Positions 44,706-53,242 are shown, counted from the stretch's first letter. The stretch: 64,000 nucleotides of DNA from Solitalea canadensis DSM 3403 (GCF_000242635.2 NC_017770.1:124001-188000); one strand, 5' to 3'. Numbers and translations are program-made. Notes: generated from the sequence alone by a model not told the origin.

Positions 44706-47700
44706 ATGACAAAATTCCACTTATGGAGGTGGCTACCATTATCCACCGCTTTATTATCATTAATTTGTTTGTTATTACCTCCACAGTTTGCAGCAGGTCA
44801 GTCCAATAAGTATGTTATTTCAGGAGTTGTAACCGACTTAAAAAAAGAGCCTCTGCCCGGAGTGCTCGTAAAGGTGCAAAACAACAATTTTGCTACTTCA
44901 ACCAATATCGACGGGCGTTTTTCCTTGCCGGCAACGCTTAATTCGGCTACCTACACGCTCGAATTTTCATTATTGGGCTATAAGACCCAACGCAAAGCTG
45001 TGACATTAGGCAGTGATCTTAGTGTTACGGTAAGCGGTGAACTCTCAGAAGACGTAAGAGGTTTGGATGAAGTGATCGTTACCGGAACATCTGCCGGTAC
45101 TACACGTAAACAATTAGGTAGCTACGTGAGTTCAGTCAGTGCCGACCAGTTGAATAAGGGTGTTGCTACAAATGCATTGGCCGCATTACAAGGTAAAACC
45201 GCAGGTGCCCAGATTACTCAAAACTCCGGTGATCCCGCCGGTGGAATGTCTGTGCGTTTACGGGGTATAAGTTCTGTAAACTCATCATCAGAGCCTTTGT
45301 ATATTGTAGACGGAGTGATAGTCAATAATTCAACCACAAGGGTTACCAACACAACGGCTAATTATGATCGGAATGATTTTGTAGGAAATATTGGCCAAAA
45401 CAGGATGGTGGATATCAATCCGGCAGATATAGATCGGATTGAAGTGCTAAACGGTGCAGCAGCAGCAGCTATTTATGGGTCCAGAGCCAATGCGGGTGTT
45501 GTACAGATTTTTACAAAAAGAGGAAGCGCAGGGGCCCCGGTTGTAAGTTTTTCTACCAGTTTAACAATTAGTGAACTTCGTAAAAAAATAGATGTTAGCC
45601 ATGCTCCAACCAAGTTTGGAGGTTCGCCGGATGTTCAAACACAGGATATTTTAACACCAGCATTAATTAATACTACACCTGTAACCCGCTATGATTATCA
45701 GAATGATATTTTTCAAACGGCAACAGGTACGGATAACAATATTTCGGTTAGTGGAGGTAAAGAAGAAACCAAGTATTATACTTCACTATCCTATTTTTCT
45801 AATGAAGGTATAGTGCAGAATACTGATTTCAAAAGGTTTAATTTTAGGGCAAACCTTGACCAGAAATTAACAAAATGGGCATCTCTTACTGCAGGACTGA
45901 ATTACATTAATAGTTCTGCTAGTGAAAAACCTGATGGTAACTCATTTTTTTCTCCCATGAACTCTGTGACCATCATTGGTAACTTCCATGACATTTACAC
46001 CCGGGATGTATCAGGCAATCTGAAAGCTGTAGGGGAAAGAGGTCGTGTAAATCCCTTATCTGTCATAGATGATATCGAGCAACGGCAAGAGACAAATAGG
46101 GTATTGGGAAATCTGGGAATTAAAGTTTTTCCTATAAAGAATCTTACTCTTGATTATACTGCAGGGATTGATAATTACTCCCAAAATGGAACAACGTTTA
46201 TTCCTGCCTACCCCTATAATGTTAGCGATGCATTTTTTGGAGGCGGTCCAACCTTAGATCCTACGCGAAATGGATATAGTGGCAAGGCAAGTAACAATGT
46301 TTTGCAGTTTAATAATGAAATTAATGGAACTTATACCGTCGATATTAACAGTGACTGGGGTTCTACTACCCAGCTAGGGTATTCCTACCAATATGAAAAA
46401 GGGACCTATTCATTATTACAGGGCAGAGGGCTGGTGCCTTTAATCGAAACAGTAAACGGGGCAAGTACTCCAATTGCAGGAATTGATACCAGAACTGAAC
46501 TTTGGATATCAGGTGCCTTCTTGCAACAAAATTTTAAATATAAAGATCACTTATTTGTAACCGGAGCTATAAGGGTAGATGGATCTTCTGTGTTTGGACA
46601 AGACGAACGTAACCAGGTTTATTTAAAAGGAAATCTGAGCTATGTGCTATCATCCACTCAATATTGGGAAAAGTTGGGGGCTTCGGATTGGTGGGATTTG
46701 TTTAAACTTCGTATCGCTTATGGTGAATCGGGTAACCTTACCGGTATAGGTGCGTATGATCGCTTTAACGGGTACAATGCCCAACCTTACCTTGGTAAAT
46801 CATCACTTTATTCTAGCATTCAACTGACTAATCCGCAAATAAAACCCGAACGTCAGCAAGAATTGGAAATAGGAACGGACCTTTCATTCTTGAAAAATAG
46901 AATTGGAGTTACGTTTAACTGGTATAAAAAACGGGTGAACGACCTATTATTTCCAACCATAATTGCACCTACTACTGGTTACACAAGTTTACAAGACAAT
47001 TTTGGTTCACTTGAAAATAAAGGCTTCGAAGTGGTACTGAATGTGGTTCCGGTGCGCACTAATGACTTTAGCTGGAATGCTAGTTTTATTTTTAACCGAA
47101 ATAGAAATAAAGCATATGATCTAAGTCAACCGCTTTTATTGTTGAGTACCAACGCAGGAGCTCCGGTTGCCATTATTGAAGGCCAACCTGTTGGTGTTTT
47201 CTACGGTACTTACTTTGCAACGGATGGATCTGGTAATTGGATACTTAACCCGAGCGGCATTCCATTAACAGAAAGGGGTATTCAAAATGGTCCATTAGAT
47301 GTTACGGTACAACGTGATGCAAATGGTTTGCCATTAGCCACCGGAACTACTTTACGTAAAATTATTGGTGACCCAAATCCTGATTATACCGCTTCTTTTG
47401 TAAATGATTTTTCCTTCAAGAAACTCACATTGCGTATCCAATTAGATGCTGTGCAAGGTGTGGATGTTTTTAATGCCGATTGGAGAACCCGCCAGGGTGT
47501 TGGTAATGGTTTAGTGGCCGAGCAAGAACATAATGGACAATTGCCTAGAGGTTACATTTCAGGAGTTTATAATATTGAAGAATGGCGAATTGATGATGGT
47601 TCTTTTATAAAACTTCGTGAAATCTCTTTAGGGTATAGTTTTGGAAAAGTTAAGTTCTTCAAAGATTTAAGCCTTAATGTAAGTGGCCGGAATTTGATTT

Positions 47701-47831
47701 CATGGGATGATTATAAAGGGTACGACCCTGAGGTTAATGCCGCCGGTCAAAGCACTGTTTTGCGGGGTATTGATTTTGGCTCTGTTCCAATTCCAAGAAC
47801 GTTCAGCATTGGACTTCAGGCTAAATTTTAA
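44706..47831 (+). CDS. SusC-like TonB-dependent outer-membrane transporter (PUL 4)
   Basis: 1041 residues. Signal peptide (to about FAAGQ), carboxypeptidase-regulatory-like domain (YVISGVVTDLKKEPLPGVLVKV, about 35-110), plug (VRLRGISSVNSSSEPLYIVDGVIV), barrel ending RTFSIGLQAKF. No STN domain, so no anti-sigma signalling is expected, matching the lack of a fecR gene. No catabolic enzyme gene lies nearby, so the substrate is unknown. Confidence 0.94.
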   Translation: MTKFHLWRWLPLSTALLSLICLLLPPQFAAGQSNKYVISGVVTDLKKEPLPGVLVKVQNNNFATSTNIDGRFSLPATLNSATYTLEFSLLGYKTQRKAVTLGSDLSVTVSGELSEDVRGLDEVIVTGTSAGTTRKQLGSYVSSVSADQLNKGVATNALAALQGKTAGAQITQNSGDPAGGMSVRLRGISSVNSSSEPLYIVDGVIVNNSTTRVTNTTANYDRNDFVGNIGQNRMVDINPADIDRIEVLNGAAAAAIYGSRANAGVVQIFTKRGSAGAPVVSFSTSLTISELRKKIDVSHAPTKFGGSPDVQTQDILTPALINTTPVTRYDYQNDIFQTATGTDNNISVSGGKEETKYYTSLSYFSNEGIVQNTDFKRFNFRANLDQKLTKWASLTAGLNYINSSASEKPDGNSFFSPMNSVTIIGNFHDIYTRDVSGNLKAVGERGRVNPLSVIDDIEQRQETNRVLGNLGIKVFPIKNLTLDYTAGIDNYSQNGTTFIPAYPYNVSDAFFGGGPTLDPTRNGYSGKASNNVLQFNNEINGTYTVDINSDWGSTTQLGYSYQYEKGTYSLLQGRGLVPLIETVNGASTPIAGIDTRTELWISGAFLQQNFKYKDHLFVTGAIRVDGSSVFGQDERNQVYLKGNLSYVLSSTQYWEKLGASDWWDLFKLRIAYGESGNLTGIGAYDRFNGYNAQPYLGKSSLYSSIQLTNPQIKPERQQELEIGTDLSFLKNRIGVTFNWYKKRVNDLLFPTIIAPTTGYTSLQDNFGSLENKGFEVVLNVVPVRTNDFSWNASFIFNRNRNKAYDLSQPLLLLSTNAGAPVAIIEGQPVGVFYGTYFATDGSGNWILNPSGIPLTERGIQNGPLDVTVQRDANGLPLATGTTLRKIIGDPNPDYTASFVNDFSFKKLTLRIQLDAVQGVDVFNADWRTRQGVGNGLVAEQEHNGQLPRGYISGVYNIEEWRIDDGSFIKLREISLGYSFGKVKFFKDLSLNVSGRNLISWDDYKGYDPEVNAAGQSTVLRGIDFGSVPIPRTFSIGLQAKF

Positions 47832-47847
47832 TCTAAAATCGAACATT

Positions 47848-49149
47848 ATGAAACAACATATCATGAAATTTTCATCATACGTAAAGATTGGGTTAGTCAG
47901 TCTTATTGTTTTTGCATGTAACAAAGAGTACCTGGATCCACAGAAAGCGGTGCCCGAGGAGGTTTTTAATTCTCCATCAGGGTTAACGGCTGTGGTAACA
48001 GGTTTACAACGTGTATATACATTTGAACGGGCAAGTTCAATGTATAATGTGGTAACTGCTAATGGGTTTGTGACTAAGGAATTGCTTTTGGTGAATCCGG
48101 GAAATGTGGCTGAAGGTCAGCTAAATGCCGGAGGAAGTACCTTAGATGGCACTAACACGATTATAACAGGCCTATGGGCAAGCAGTAATAAAATCATTTT
48201 TGATGCCGATAGGGTAATTGTTAATGCCGAGAAATTAAATGATAAAAATTACGCAAGTGGATTAATAGCCTATGCCACTATATTCAAAGCAATCGCTTTA
48301 GGTGATTTAGCCATGTATTGGGATCATGTACCCGATGGCAATGGAGTTAACGTAGGATTTATTACAAGTGAAGCTGGATTTAACCGGGCAATCGCTGATA
48401 TTGATAAGGCGTTGACGCTTATTGCGGCCAATCCTATGAGCTCCACATTTTTAAGTGCCATACCTGCCGGAATTGATATCGTTAGTATGCTTAATGCTTT
48501 AAAAGCGCGATATGCATTATATGTAGGTAACAATGCCCTGGCGCTTAGCACGGCAAACGCGATTGATCTTACCAAAAAATCAACGTTTAACTTTGATGCA
48601 ATAACACTAAATCCGATTTTCCAAACGGCAACAGCAACTAATAATGTTTATCAACCGGTTGACTCAACGTTAGGCCTTCCTGTGGGTTTACAGCCTGAAT
48701 TCGCTGACCAACGCGTGTCTTTTTATACCACTATCAATCCAACAATTGCTCCCCGGTTTAGAATAAAGGGTTTTGCAGTTGCTGCCAATACTTCATTTCC
48801 GGTTTACTTAACTGGTGAAATAACCTTAACTAAAGCAGAAGCGTATGCACGTCAGGGCGATTTGGTAAATGGTTTAGCAGAATTGAACAAAGTGGTGACA
48901 AAAACAGCGTTAACTGATCCATTTGGCGTAGGAGCTGCACTCCCACCAATAGCCAGTGTTGCCTCGCAGCAGGAACTGCTGGATTTAATTTATAAGCATC
49001 GTTGTATTGAATTATACATGTCGGGCTTAAAGTTGATCGACATGCGACGATTCGGCCGACCAGTCACAGAGATGAAACGGGCTTTATTCCCATATCCGTT
49101 TTCGGAAAGGGATAATAATCCTAATACTCCGCCTGATCCGGCGTTTTGA
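47848..49149 (+). CDS. SusD/RagB-family lipoprotein (PUL 4)
   Basis: The frame opens inside susC at 47707, but the ATG at 47848, 16 bases after the susC stop, gives a lipoprotein signal with lipobox IVFACNKE (433 residues). Shorter than most SusD proteins. The helix LTKAEAYARQGDLVNGLAELNKV and the C-terminal IYKHRCIELYMSGLKLIDMRRFGRP match the family. Partner of the transporter at 44706. Confidence 0.9.
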   Translation: MKQHIMKFSSYVKIGLVSLIVFACNKEYLDPQKAVPEEVFNSPSGLTAVVTGLQRVYTFERASSMYNVVTANGFVTKELLLVNPGNVAEGQLNAGGSTLDGTNTIITGLWASSNKIIFDADRVIVNAEKLNDKNYASGLIAYATIFKAIALGDLAMYWDHVPDGNGVNVGFITSEAGFNRAIADIDKALTLIAANPMSSTFLSAIPAGIDIVSMLNALKARYALYVGNNALALSTANAIDLTKKSTFNFDAITLNPIFQTATATNNVYQPVDSTLGLPVGLQPEFADQRVSFYTTINPTIAPRFRIKGFAVAANTSFPVYLTGEITLTKAEAYARQGDLVNGLAELNKVVTKTALTDPFGVGAALPPIASVASQQELLDLIYKHRCIELYMSGLKLIDMRRFGRPVTEMKRALFPYPFSERDNNPNTPPDPAF

Positions 49150-49173
49150 TATGTAATGTAGTATGAAATTTAT

Positions 49174-49206
49174 AAAAGGCTTTTAGAGGGTTTCTAAAAG
49201 CCTTTT
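49174..49206 (+). terminator. Terminator after susD (PUL 4)
   Basis: AAAAGGCTTTTAGA pairs with TCTAAAAGCCTTTT around loop GGGTT, followed by TT. A perfect 14-bp stem. Confidence 0.9.
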
Positions 49207-49233
49207 TTATGACTGTTAAGCTTGTGATCTCAT

Positions 49234-49267
49234 CCGTTCTCGAAAGTGGTGAGCGAAGATCACTTTT
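49234..49267 (-). repeat. REP-like palindrome, copy 3
   Basis: Read on the minus strand this is AAAAGTGATCTTCGCTCACC followed by ACTTTCGAGAACGG. It aligns over its length with copy 2 at 52960-52993 (GAAAGTGACGCTTCGCTGAA, then CACTTTCGAGGACGG), with a few changes and a one-base gap. It lies 21 bases beyond the stop codon of the Argonaute-associated effector. Confidence 0.65.
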
Positions 49268-49287
49268 GATTTATAAAGTAAAATTTA

Positions 49288-50169
49288 TCATTCGCTTGGA
49301 TATCCAAAGGTTTTATTTATAAATGTAATGATGAACCTGCTAAGCCCCTTTTTCCAACCCCAAAAAATACTTACCCCAAAACCAGAAATACTGAGTAGAA
49401 AGAACAGTACTTTAGAGAGTAATGGATAGCTATTTTTTTCGTAAATAAGCCAAAGAATATAAAATGAAACGATTGTAATGAATGCAATCAATAGCCAAGA
49501 TGAAATATTTGCCAAAATTTCAGTTCGTTTTTTAAAATTTGGAATAAAATTCTCCATCAATATGAACCTATCTGGGCTTAACAATGCTTTTTTTAAGAAA
49601 GCTATCTCTATTGCTTTTAATGAGATAACATTTATGAAATCGTCCTCCGTAAATGGAAATGTTGCTTCCCAAAGTTCGATATACATTTCATTTATTCGGT
49701 TATCATCAGGATTTTCATTTTTTGCAAGAAACTGATAGACTAATGATATCTGGTGATAATCGCCCTTACTATTGTAATTGCCAGTCAGAATATTCCTGAA
49801 AGTATCCTTAATTTTCTTATCTATGGGATTAGCTTGGGAATATGTTACATTGATAGTTTCCCTAATCCAATGAACAGGAAGATTAAATTTATGCACTGCA
49901 CAAACAAGGCTAAAAACTATGAAATTATCATAAATCCAGTGACTTTCCTTATTGATTTTACGTTTTGAAAATTGATTCAGAATTTGTTCTGCGTGTACTT
50001 TATTATTCGTCTTAACACAAATAATTAAACTGACCGCTACTTCATTCGCATTATGCGTTTCTAGTGAATAGTTAGCTACAGGTTCATACAATATCTCATT
50101 TAGGAGAGGTGCCAACGGAGATTGTTTTAGTCGCTGTAAGTATGCTGAATGCTCTTCTATATAAACCAT
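49288..50169 (-). CDS. Membrane effector of the Argonaute system
   Basis: 293 residues. Residues 1-215 are predicted soluble and largely helical with no motif I recognise (TIR, SIR2 and nuclease signatures are absent). Two membrane helices follow at about 221-243 and 252-271, then a basic amphipathic tail (WKKGLSRFIITFINKTFG). The ATG lies inside the end of the Argonaute gene (overlap 50157-50169), so translation is coupled. Inactive long Argonautes are known to be paired with effectors, some of them membrane proteins that kill or depolarise the infected cell. By context this is such an effector. The mechanism is inference. Confidence 0.75.
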   Translation of the reverse strand: MVYIEEHSAYLQRLKQSPLAPLLNEILYEPVANYSLETHNANEVAVSLIICVKTNNKVHAEQILNQFSKRKINKESHWIYDNFIVFSLVCAVHKFNLPVHWIRETINVTYSQANPIDKKIKDTFRNILTGNYNSKGDYHQISLVYQFLAKNENPDDNRINEMYIELWEATFPFTEDDFINVISLKAIEIAFLKKALLSPDRFILMENFIPNFKKRTEILANISSWLLIAFITIVSFYILWLIYEKNSYPLLSKVLFFLLSISGFGVSIFWGWKKGLSRFIITFINKTFGYPSE

Positions 50170-52403
50170 TTTTTGTTTCTTTGGGACTTAATAAACGAAG
50201 CATTCCACCCATCAATTGACTTTAATTTGTTAAGTTGTTCAGTGATCAACGAGGCGTAAAATAATGTCACAGGTAGTTGTGAGGGTTTGAAAGTTCGATA
50301 GGATATATTTGTTAATCGATAGACCTGTTGAACAATATATGAAGCATCAGTGAAAGTTGATTTACGGTGTATCCTTATTAATAATGGACCTGTAAAGCCT
50401 TGCTTATCAGTTTTTACATCTTCTGGTCCTTTGAGTTGGAGAAGGCATACTCCTGGTTCAAGCATTAAATTAGTTCCTCGTGCAGGCGTAAGCTTTCCTT
50501 TTACATGGCTGGTGTATCGAGATGACAGACCTTTTTGATCGAGATCAAAAATCATATACGGATGATGTTCACCAAAAGACACGAAAGCAAATTTTATATC
50601 ATATTGAGGATATTGAGCAATCAATTTTCCCACAACCTCAACTTCAAGGTCTTTCATGGGTTTAAAAACATGGAAGATAATACGGACAATTTCTCTATCA
50701 TTCCATGCCTGCTCTTTTGATATTATATCAATAGAACCCTTTAGACTAGTCAGCAATTCCTGAAAATAATCCTGATAAGCAACTTCTTTTGATTTATTGC
50801 TAAATATATATTTACCGTCAGCGTTGAAAAAAGTTGTAATTCCCACTACTTTGTGCTGCTGTGCACCTGCATAAATATTATCGCGGATTAGCGAGCTACC
50901 GATGCCAACAATAAGTTCGTGAGCTATGTTTGGACTTGACGGCAAAATCCATGGCGTTCCTCCAAGCTTAGCGTATATTTGTAAAGCGCAGGAATCCAAG
51001 ATAAATTTCGGATTTCTTGCATTTGTTTCTTTTATAAACTGTACTGTTATAGCATGTTGAAGTAAATATGATTTTGCTAACCAGTAAATATCCTCAGACG
51101 GACTATTCCTTTTGAACTCTTCTTTCGTTTCTATAATCGCTATATCAAAATCTTTATTGGTTAGCTCTACTGCACCTTTTATCGCAGTCATAAAACTGTC
51201 TTTCGTAAATGAATCTACTTCCACGAAATGAAAATCTATGGCGAGGAGACGATATAGCTTCAAAATACCTTGTGTGAATGTCGGAGCTTCGCTAAAACCA
51301 TCTTTGAGACGACCAAGAAATTGTGTAAATGCTCCACTAGAATTTCTATGACAGACAACCAAAACTTTTGGATGGCTTACTTCAAAATATTTTCCATAAT
51401 CATACGGTCCAAACTGCGCTAAGCCTTTTATTGGTGAAGAATCCGTCTTTGTAAAAGATATATCGAAAAGGTACTTTGGGCTTTCAAGTTGAAGTGTTGG
51501 AAACTCGACTGTGCTGTTTTTAGAAATTAGAAAAGTAAATCCATCACCATTCTTGTACTCAATTTCTGAAATTACCTTAGATATTTGAGAAATTTCTTTA
51601 TTTAAAATATAAGGGTCATTTCTCGAAAACTCCTTCTGCTTGACAGTTGATAATATACTTTCAGCTCTTGTTGCTCCTAACACAAATTCCAAATATAATC
51701 TGATGTTATCATGGGTCTTATTCAGATAAAGATCTTTTAAATTAAAAGTTTGGTTACCATCATTTGTTTCAACAGTAGCAACGGAATCATACGATGAAAT
51801 AACCCGGCCAATTGCTTGAAATGTTGGCGCTACTACTTCTTGGCTATTTTCATATTTTATTAATCTGGCCACTTCAAGCGTTGATATATCAAACCCTTGT
51901 TCCTGTAGCCATTGGCAATTTTGTCTTAAAGCCCATTTATAAGAACTACCGATAATCAGTAAGAATTTTTTTCTTCCATTAATTTCTGAACGTTTAATAT
52001 CAATCTCGTTTAACTTTTTGTATGAGATGGTAGACTTTAAATTATTAGGTAACTCATCAAGAATGAGGTTGTGTTCATCTTTCGTAGAAGGGAAGGTGAA
52101 AGGATTAAAAGTTGGTTTAATCTTGGGAAACTGATTCTTAAAGGCTCGAAAAAATATATGTCTGATCAGAGATCCAATAATCAGGGGCTCTTCATCGACT
52201 TTAAGTGTTATCAATTCACCTAAGATGGTGAGATTTTCTTCTGCAGGTGAAATATAGATGTATTCGCCTTTTTTAAAAAAGGAATAATTCTGATTGTGTT
52301 CTTTACGAAGTTGGTCTAGTTTACCATCACTCCAGGGTATTCTTTGAATGTTGAATTTATCAAATGAAAGTTCAATTGAGAATATATTACTTGCAAGGTT
52401 CAT
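50157..52403 (-). CDS. Long prokaryotic Argonaute, predicted catalytically inactive
   Basis: 748 residues. The MID domain (about 345-480) keeps the guide 5'-phosphate motif: Tyr440 and Lys444 (IYWLAKSYLL), Gln455 (TVQFI) and Lys479 in the hallmark QIYAKLGGTPWIL. The PIWI domain (about 495-748) has the characteristic strands and ends LPVTLFYASLITEQL, but the first catalytic Asp is Gly502 (ELIVGIGSS instead of VGID) and the third is replaced around 578-580 (IIFHVFKP instead of HRD). So it should bind a guide and target but not cut. The N-terminal half (about 1-340) would hold N and PAZ-like domains; I cannot delimit them. The loss of catalysis and the coupled membrane-protein gene point to the long-B type. 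Tree placement needs alignment. Confidence 0.9.
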   Translation of the reverse strand: MNLASNIFSIELSFDKFNIQRIPWSDGKLDQLRKEHNQNYSFFKKGEYIYISPAEENLTILGELITLKVDEEPLIIGSLIRHIFFRAFKNQFPKIKPTFNPFTFPSTKDEHNLILDELPNNLKSTISYKKLNEIDIKRSEINGRKKFLLIIGSSYKWALRQNCQWLQEQGFDISTLEVARLIKYENSQEVVAPTFQAIGRVISSYDSVATVETNDGNQTFNLKDLYLNKTHDNIRLYLEFVLGATRAESILSTVKQKEFSRNDPYILNKEISQISKVISEIEYKNGDGFTFLISKNSTVEFPTLQLESPKYLFDISFTKTDSSPIKGLAQFGPYDYGKYFEVSHPKVLVVCHRNSSGAFTQFLGRLKDGFSEAPTFTQGILKLYRLLAIDFHFVEVDSFTKDSFMTAIKGAVELTNKDFDIAIIETKEEFKRNSPSEDIYWLAKSYLLQHAITVQFIKETNARNPKFILDSCALQIYAKLGGTPWILPSSPNIAHELIVGIGSSLIRDNIYAGAQQHKVVGITTFFNADGKYIFSNKSKEVAYQDYFQELLTSLKGSIDIISKEQAWNDREIVRIIFHVFKPMKDLEVEVVGKLIAQYPQYDIKFAFVSFGEHHPYMIFDLDQKGLSSRYTSHVKGKLTPARGTNLMLEPGVCLLQLKGPEDVKTDKQGFTGPLLIRIHRKSTFTDASYIVQQVYRLTNISYRTFKPSQLPVTLFYASLITEQLNKLKSIDGWNASFIKSQRNKKWFI

Positions 52404-52413
52404 TTAAATAACG

Positions 52414-52509
52414 CTATTGGTTAGATGCTGCTTCTATAAAATCGATTTTTTTTACTTCTTTCTGATTTTCGCCTAAGTCTACGATGTCTTTAATAGGTAG
52501 TTTCTTCAT
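52414..52509 (-). CDS. Small 31-codon ORF upstream of the Argonaute gene
   Basis: Encodes a charged peptide (MKKLPIKDIVDLGENQKEVK followed by KIDFIEAASNQ), stop codon TAG, 10 bases before the Argonaute ATG and on the same strand. The ATG is the first after the candidate promoter at 52568-52598. Composition is protein-like (amphipathic, no repeats), unlike random AT-rich spacer. It could be a third component, an antidote-like peptide, or a leader ORF that controls Argonaute translation. No homology recognised. Confidence 0.4.
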   Translation of the reverse strand: MKKLPIKDIVDLGENQKEVKKIDFIEAASNQ

Positions 52510-52517
52510 AATTAAGA

Positions 52518-52545
52518 GTTGATCAAAATAAATAATAATTGATCA
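52518..52545. promoter_or_regulatory. Paired TGATCA palindromes, possible operator
   Basis: Two TGATCA sites (within TTGATCAA at about 52519-52526 and ATTGATCAT at about 52538-52546) lie on either side of an AT-rich spacer, 8 bases or more upstream of the small ORF start. Spacing of about two helical turns suits a dimeric repressor. The binding protein is unknown. Confidence 0.35.
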
Positions 52546-52567
52546 TTGTAATTAAATAATTTATCAA

Positions 52568-52598
52568 CAAATCATAGTTTAAGCATTTTATTTCCAAA
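52568..52598 (-). promoter_or_regulatory. Candidate promoter of the Argonaute operon
   Basis: On the minus strand: TTTG (52595-52598), 18 bases, then TATGATTTG (52568-52576). This resembles TTTG/TAnnTTTG with one extra base in the -7 box. It is 59 bases before the small ORF. Confidence 0.4.
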
Positions 52599-52640
52599 AA
52601 CTAACGTTATATTATTTGAACTTTGGTTGTACTAGAAAAT

Positions 52641-52662
52641 GTTCAGTGTAGCGTCACTTTCG
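52641..52662 (+). repeat. REP-like end, copy 1 (inverted relative to copy 2)
   Basis: GTTCAGTGTAGCGTCACTTTCG is the reverse complement of copy 2 at 52959-52980 with 20 of 22 bases identical. The two bracket the transposase remnant. Confidence 0.75.
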
Positions 52663-52683
52663 GTAAATAGCTATAAAATTATA

Positions 52684-52882
52684 AGTGAGGTAGAAAATCG
52701 AAAAGAGTTGTATACATCCAGAAGAATTAATCACTAATCGGTTTATGCAACAGAAATTGGACTATCTGCATAATAATCCGGTTACAGCAGGCATTGTTGA
52801 CGAACCTGAGCATTATCGGTACAGCAGTGCGAGAAATTACGCAGGACAACCAGGTTTGATTGAAGTTGAGTTTTTAGAATAA
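52684..52882 (+). pseudogene. Remnant of REP-associated Y1 transposase (IS200/RAYT-like)
   Basis: The C-terminal part of a TnpA-REP type transposase is recognisable in two frames: SEVENRKELYTSRRINH-stop, then shifted by one frame at about 52733, NRFMQQKLDYLHNNPVTAGI followed by VDEPEHYRYSSARNYAG and LIEVEFLE-stop (52880-52882). The block QKLDYIHNNPV.AGIV..PE.Y.YSSARNY is diagnostic of this family. The N-terminal catalytic HUH and most of the protein are missing, so it is inactive. Confidence 0.85.
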
Positions 52883-52956
52883 ACGTTATAGATTTTTTCT
52901 CGTGTAAAAGTTAGTTGAATGCTTTCGGCCGGACAGAGTCCTCTGTTGTATGTTCA

Positions 52957-52989
52957 CTCGAAAGTGACGCTTCGCTGAACACTTTCGAG
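52957..52989 (+). repeat. REP-like palindrome, copy 2
   Basis: CTCGAAAGTG (52957-52966) pairs perfectly with CACTTTCGAG (52980-52989) around ACGCTTCGCTGAA. REP-associated transposases act on such palindromes. An additional small hairpin (ACAGAG/CTCTGT) lies just upstream at about 52933-52946. Confidence 0.8.
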
Positions 52990-53035
52990 GACGGGGGGTA
53001 AACAGACACAATAACTTATTTCTATTGTAATAACA

Positions 53036-53242
53036 TCACACAGATTCCTTATCACTCTTCATAAACAGTGAAAATAAAAGTCCACCCATTACAGCTCCGT
53101 AAACAGTACTGTTTAATGGTTTCGAAGTGATGAGACAAGTCCCCGAGCTGCATCCGATTTGCTGCCAATAGAAATAACCTGCCACTGCACCTGCAGCTAC
53201 ACCGATAATGGTGAGCCAATACTTTTTAACGTACTTCTTCAT
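53036..53242 (-). CDS. DUF6132 small membrane protein
   Basis: The frame extends to 53305, but the ATG at 53242 (MKKYVKKYWLT) gives the family length of 68 residues. One helix (IIGVAAGAVAGYFYWQQ), then GCSSGTCLITSKPLNSTVYGAVMGGLL, the DUF6132 hallmark with two conserved Cys, and a second helix. It overlaps the preceding gene by 17 bases. Found in sulfur-handling clusters; function unknown. Confidence 0.85.
   Translation of the reverse strand: MKKYVKKYWLTIIGVAAGAVAGYFYWQQIGCSSGTCLITSKPLNSTVYGAVMGGLLFSLFMKSDKESV

Noticed and set aside
47707-47847. Extended N-terminus for the PUL 4 SusD inside susC
   Set aside because: It would bury the lipoprotein signal behind 47 residues; the ATG at 47848 places the lipobox correctly.
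50157-52403. Reading the Argonaute as an active DNA-guided nuclease
   Set aside because: The first and third catalytic positions are Gly and Phe rather than Asp.
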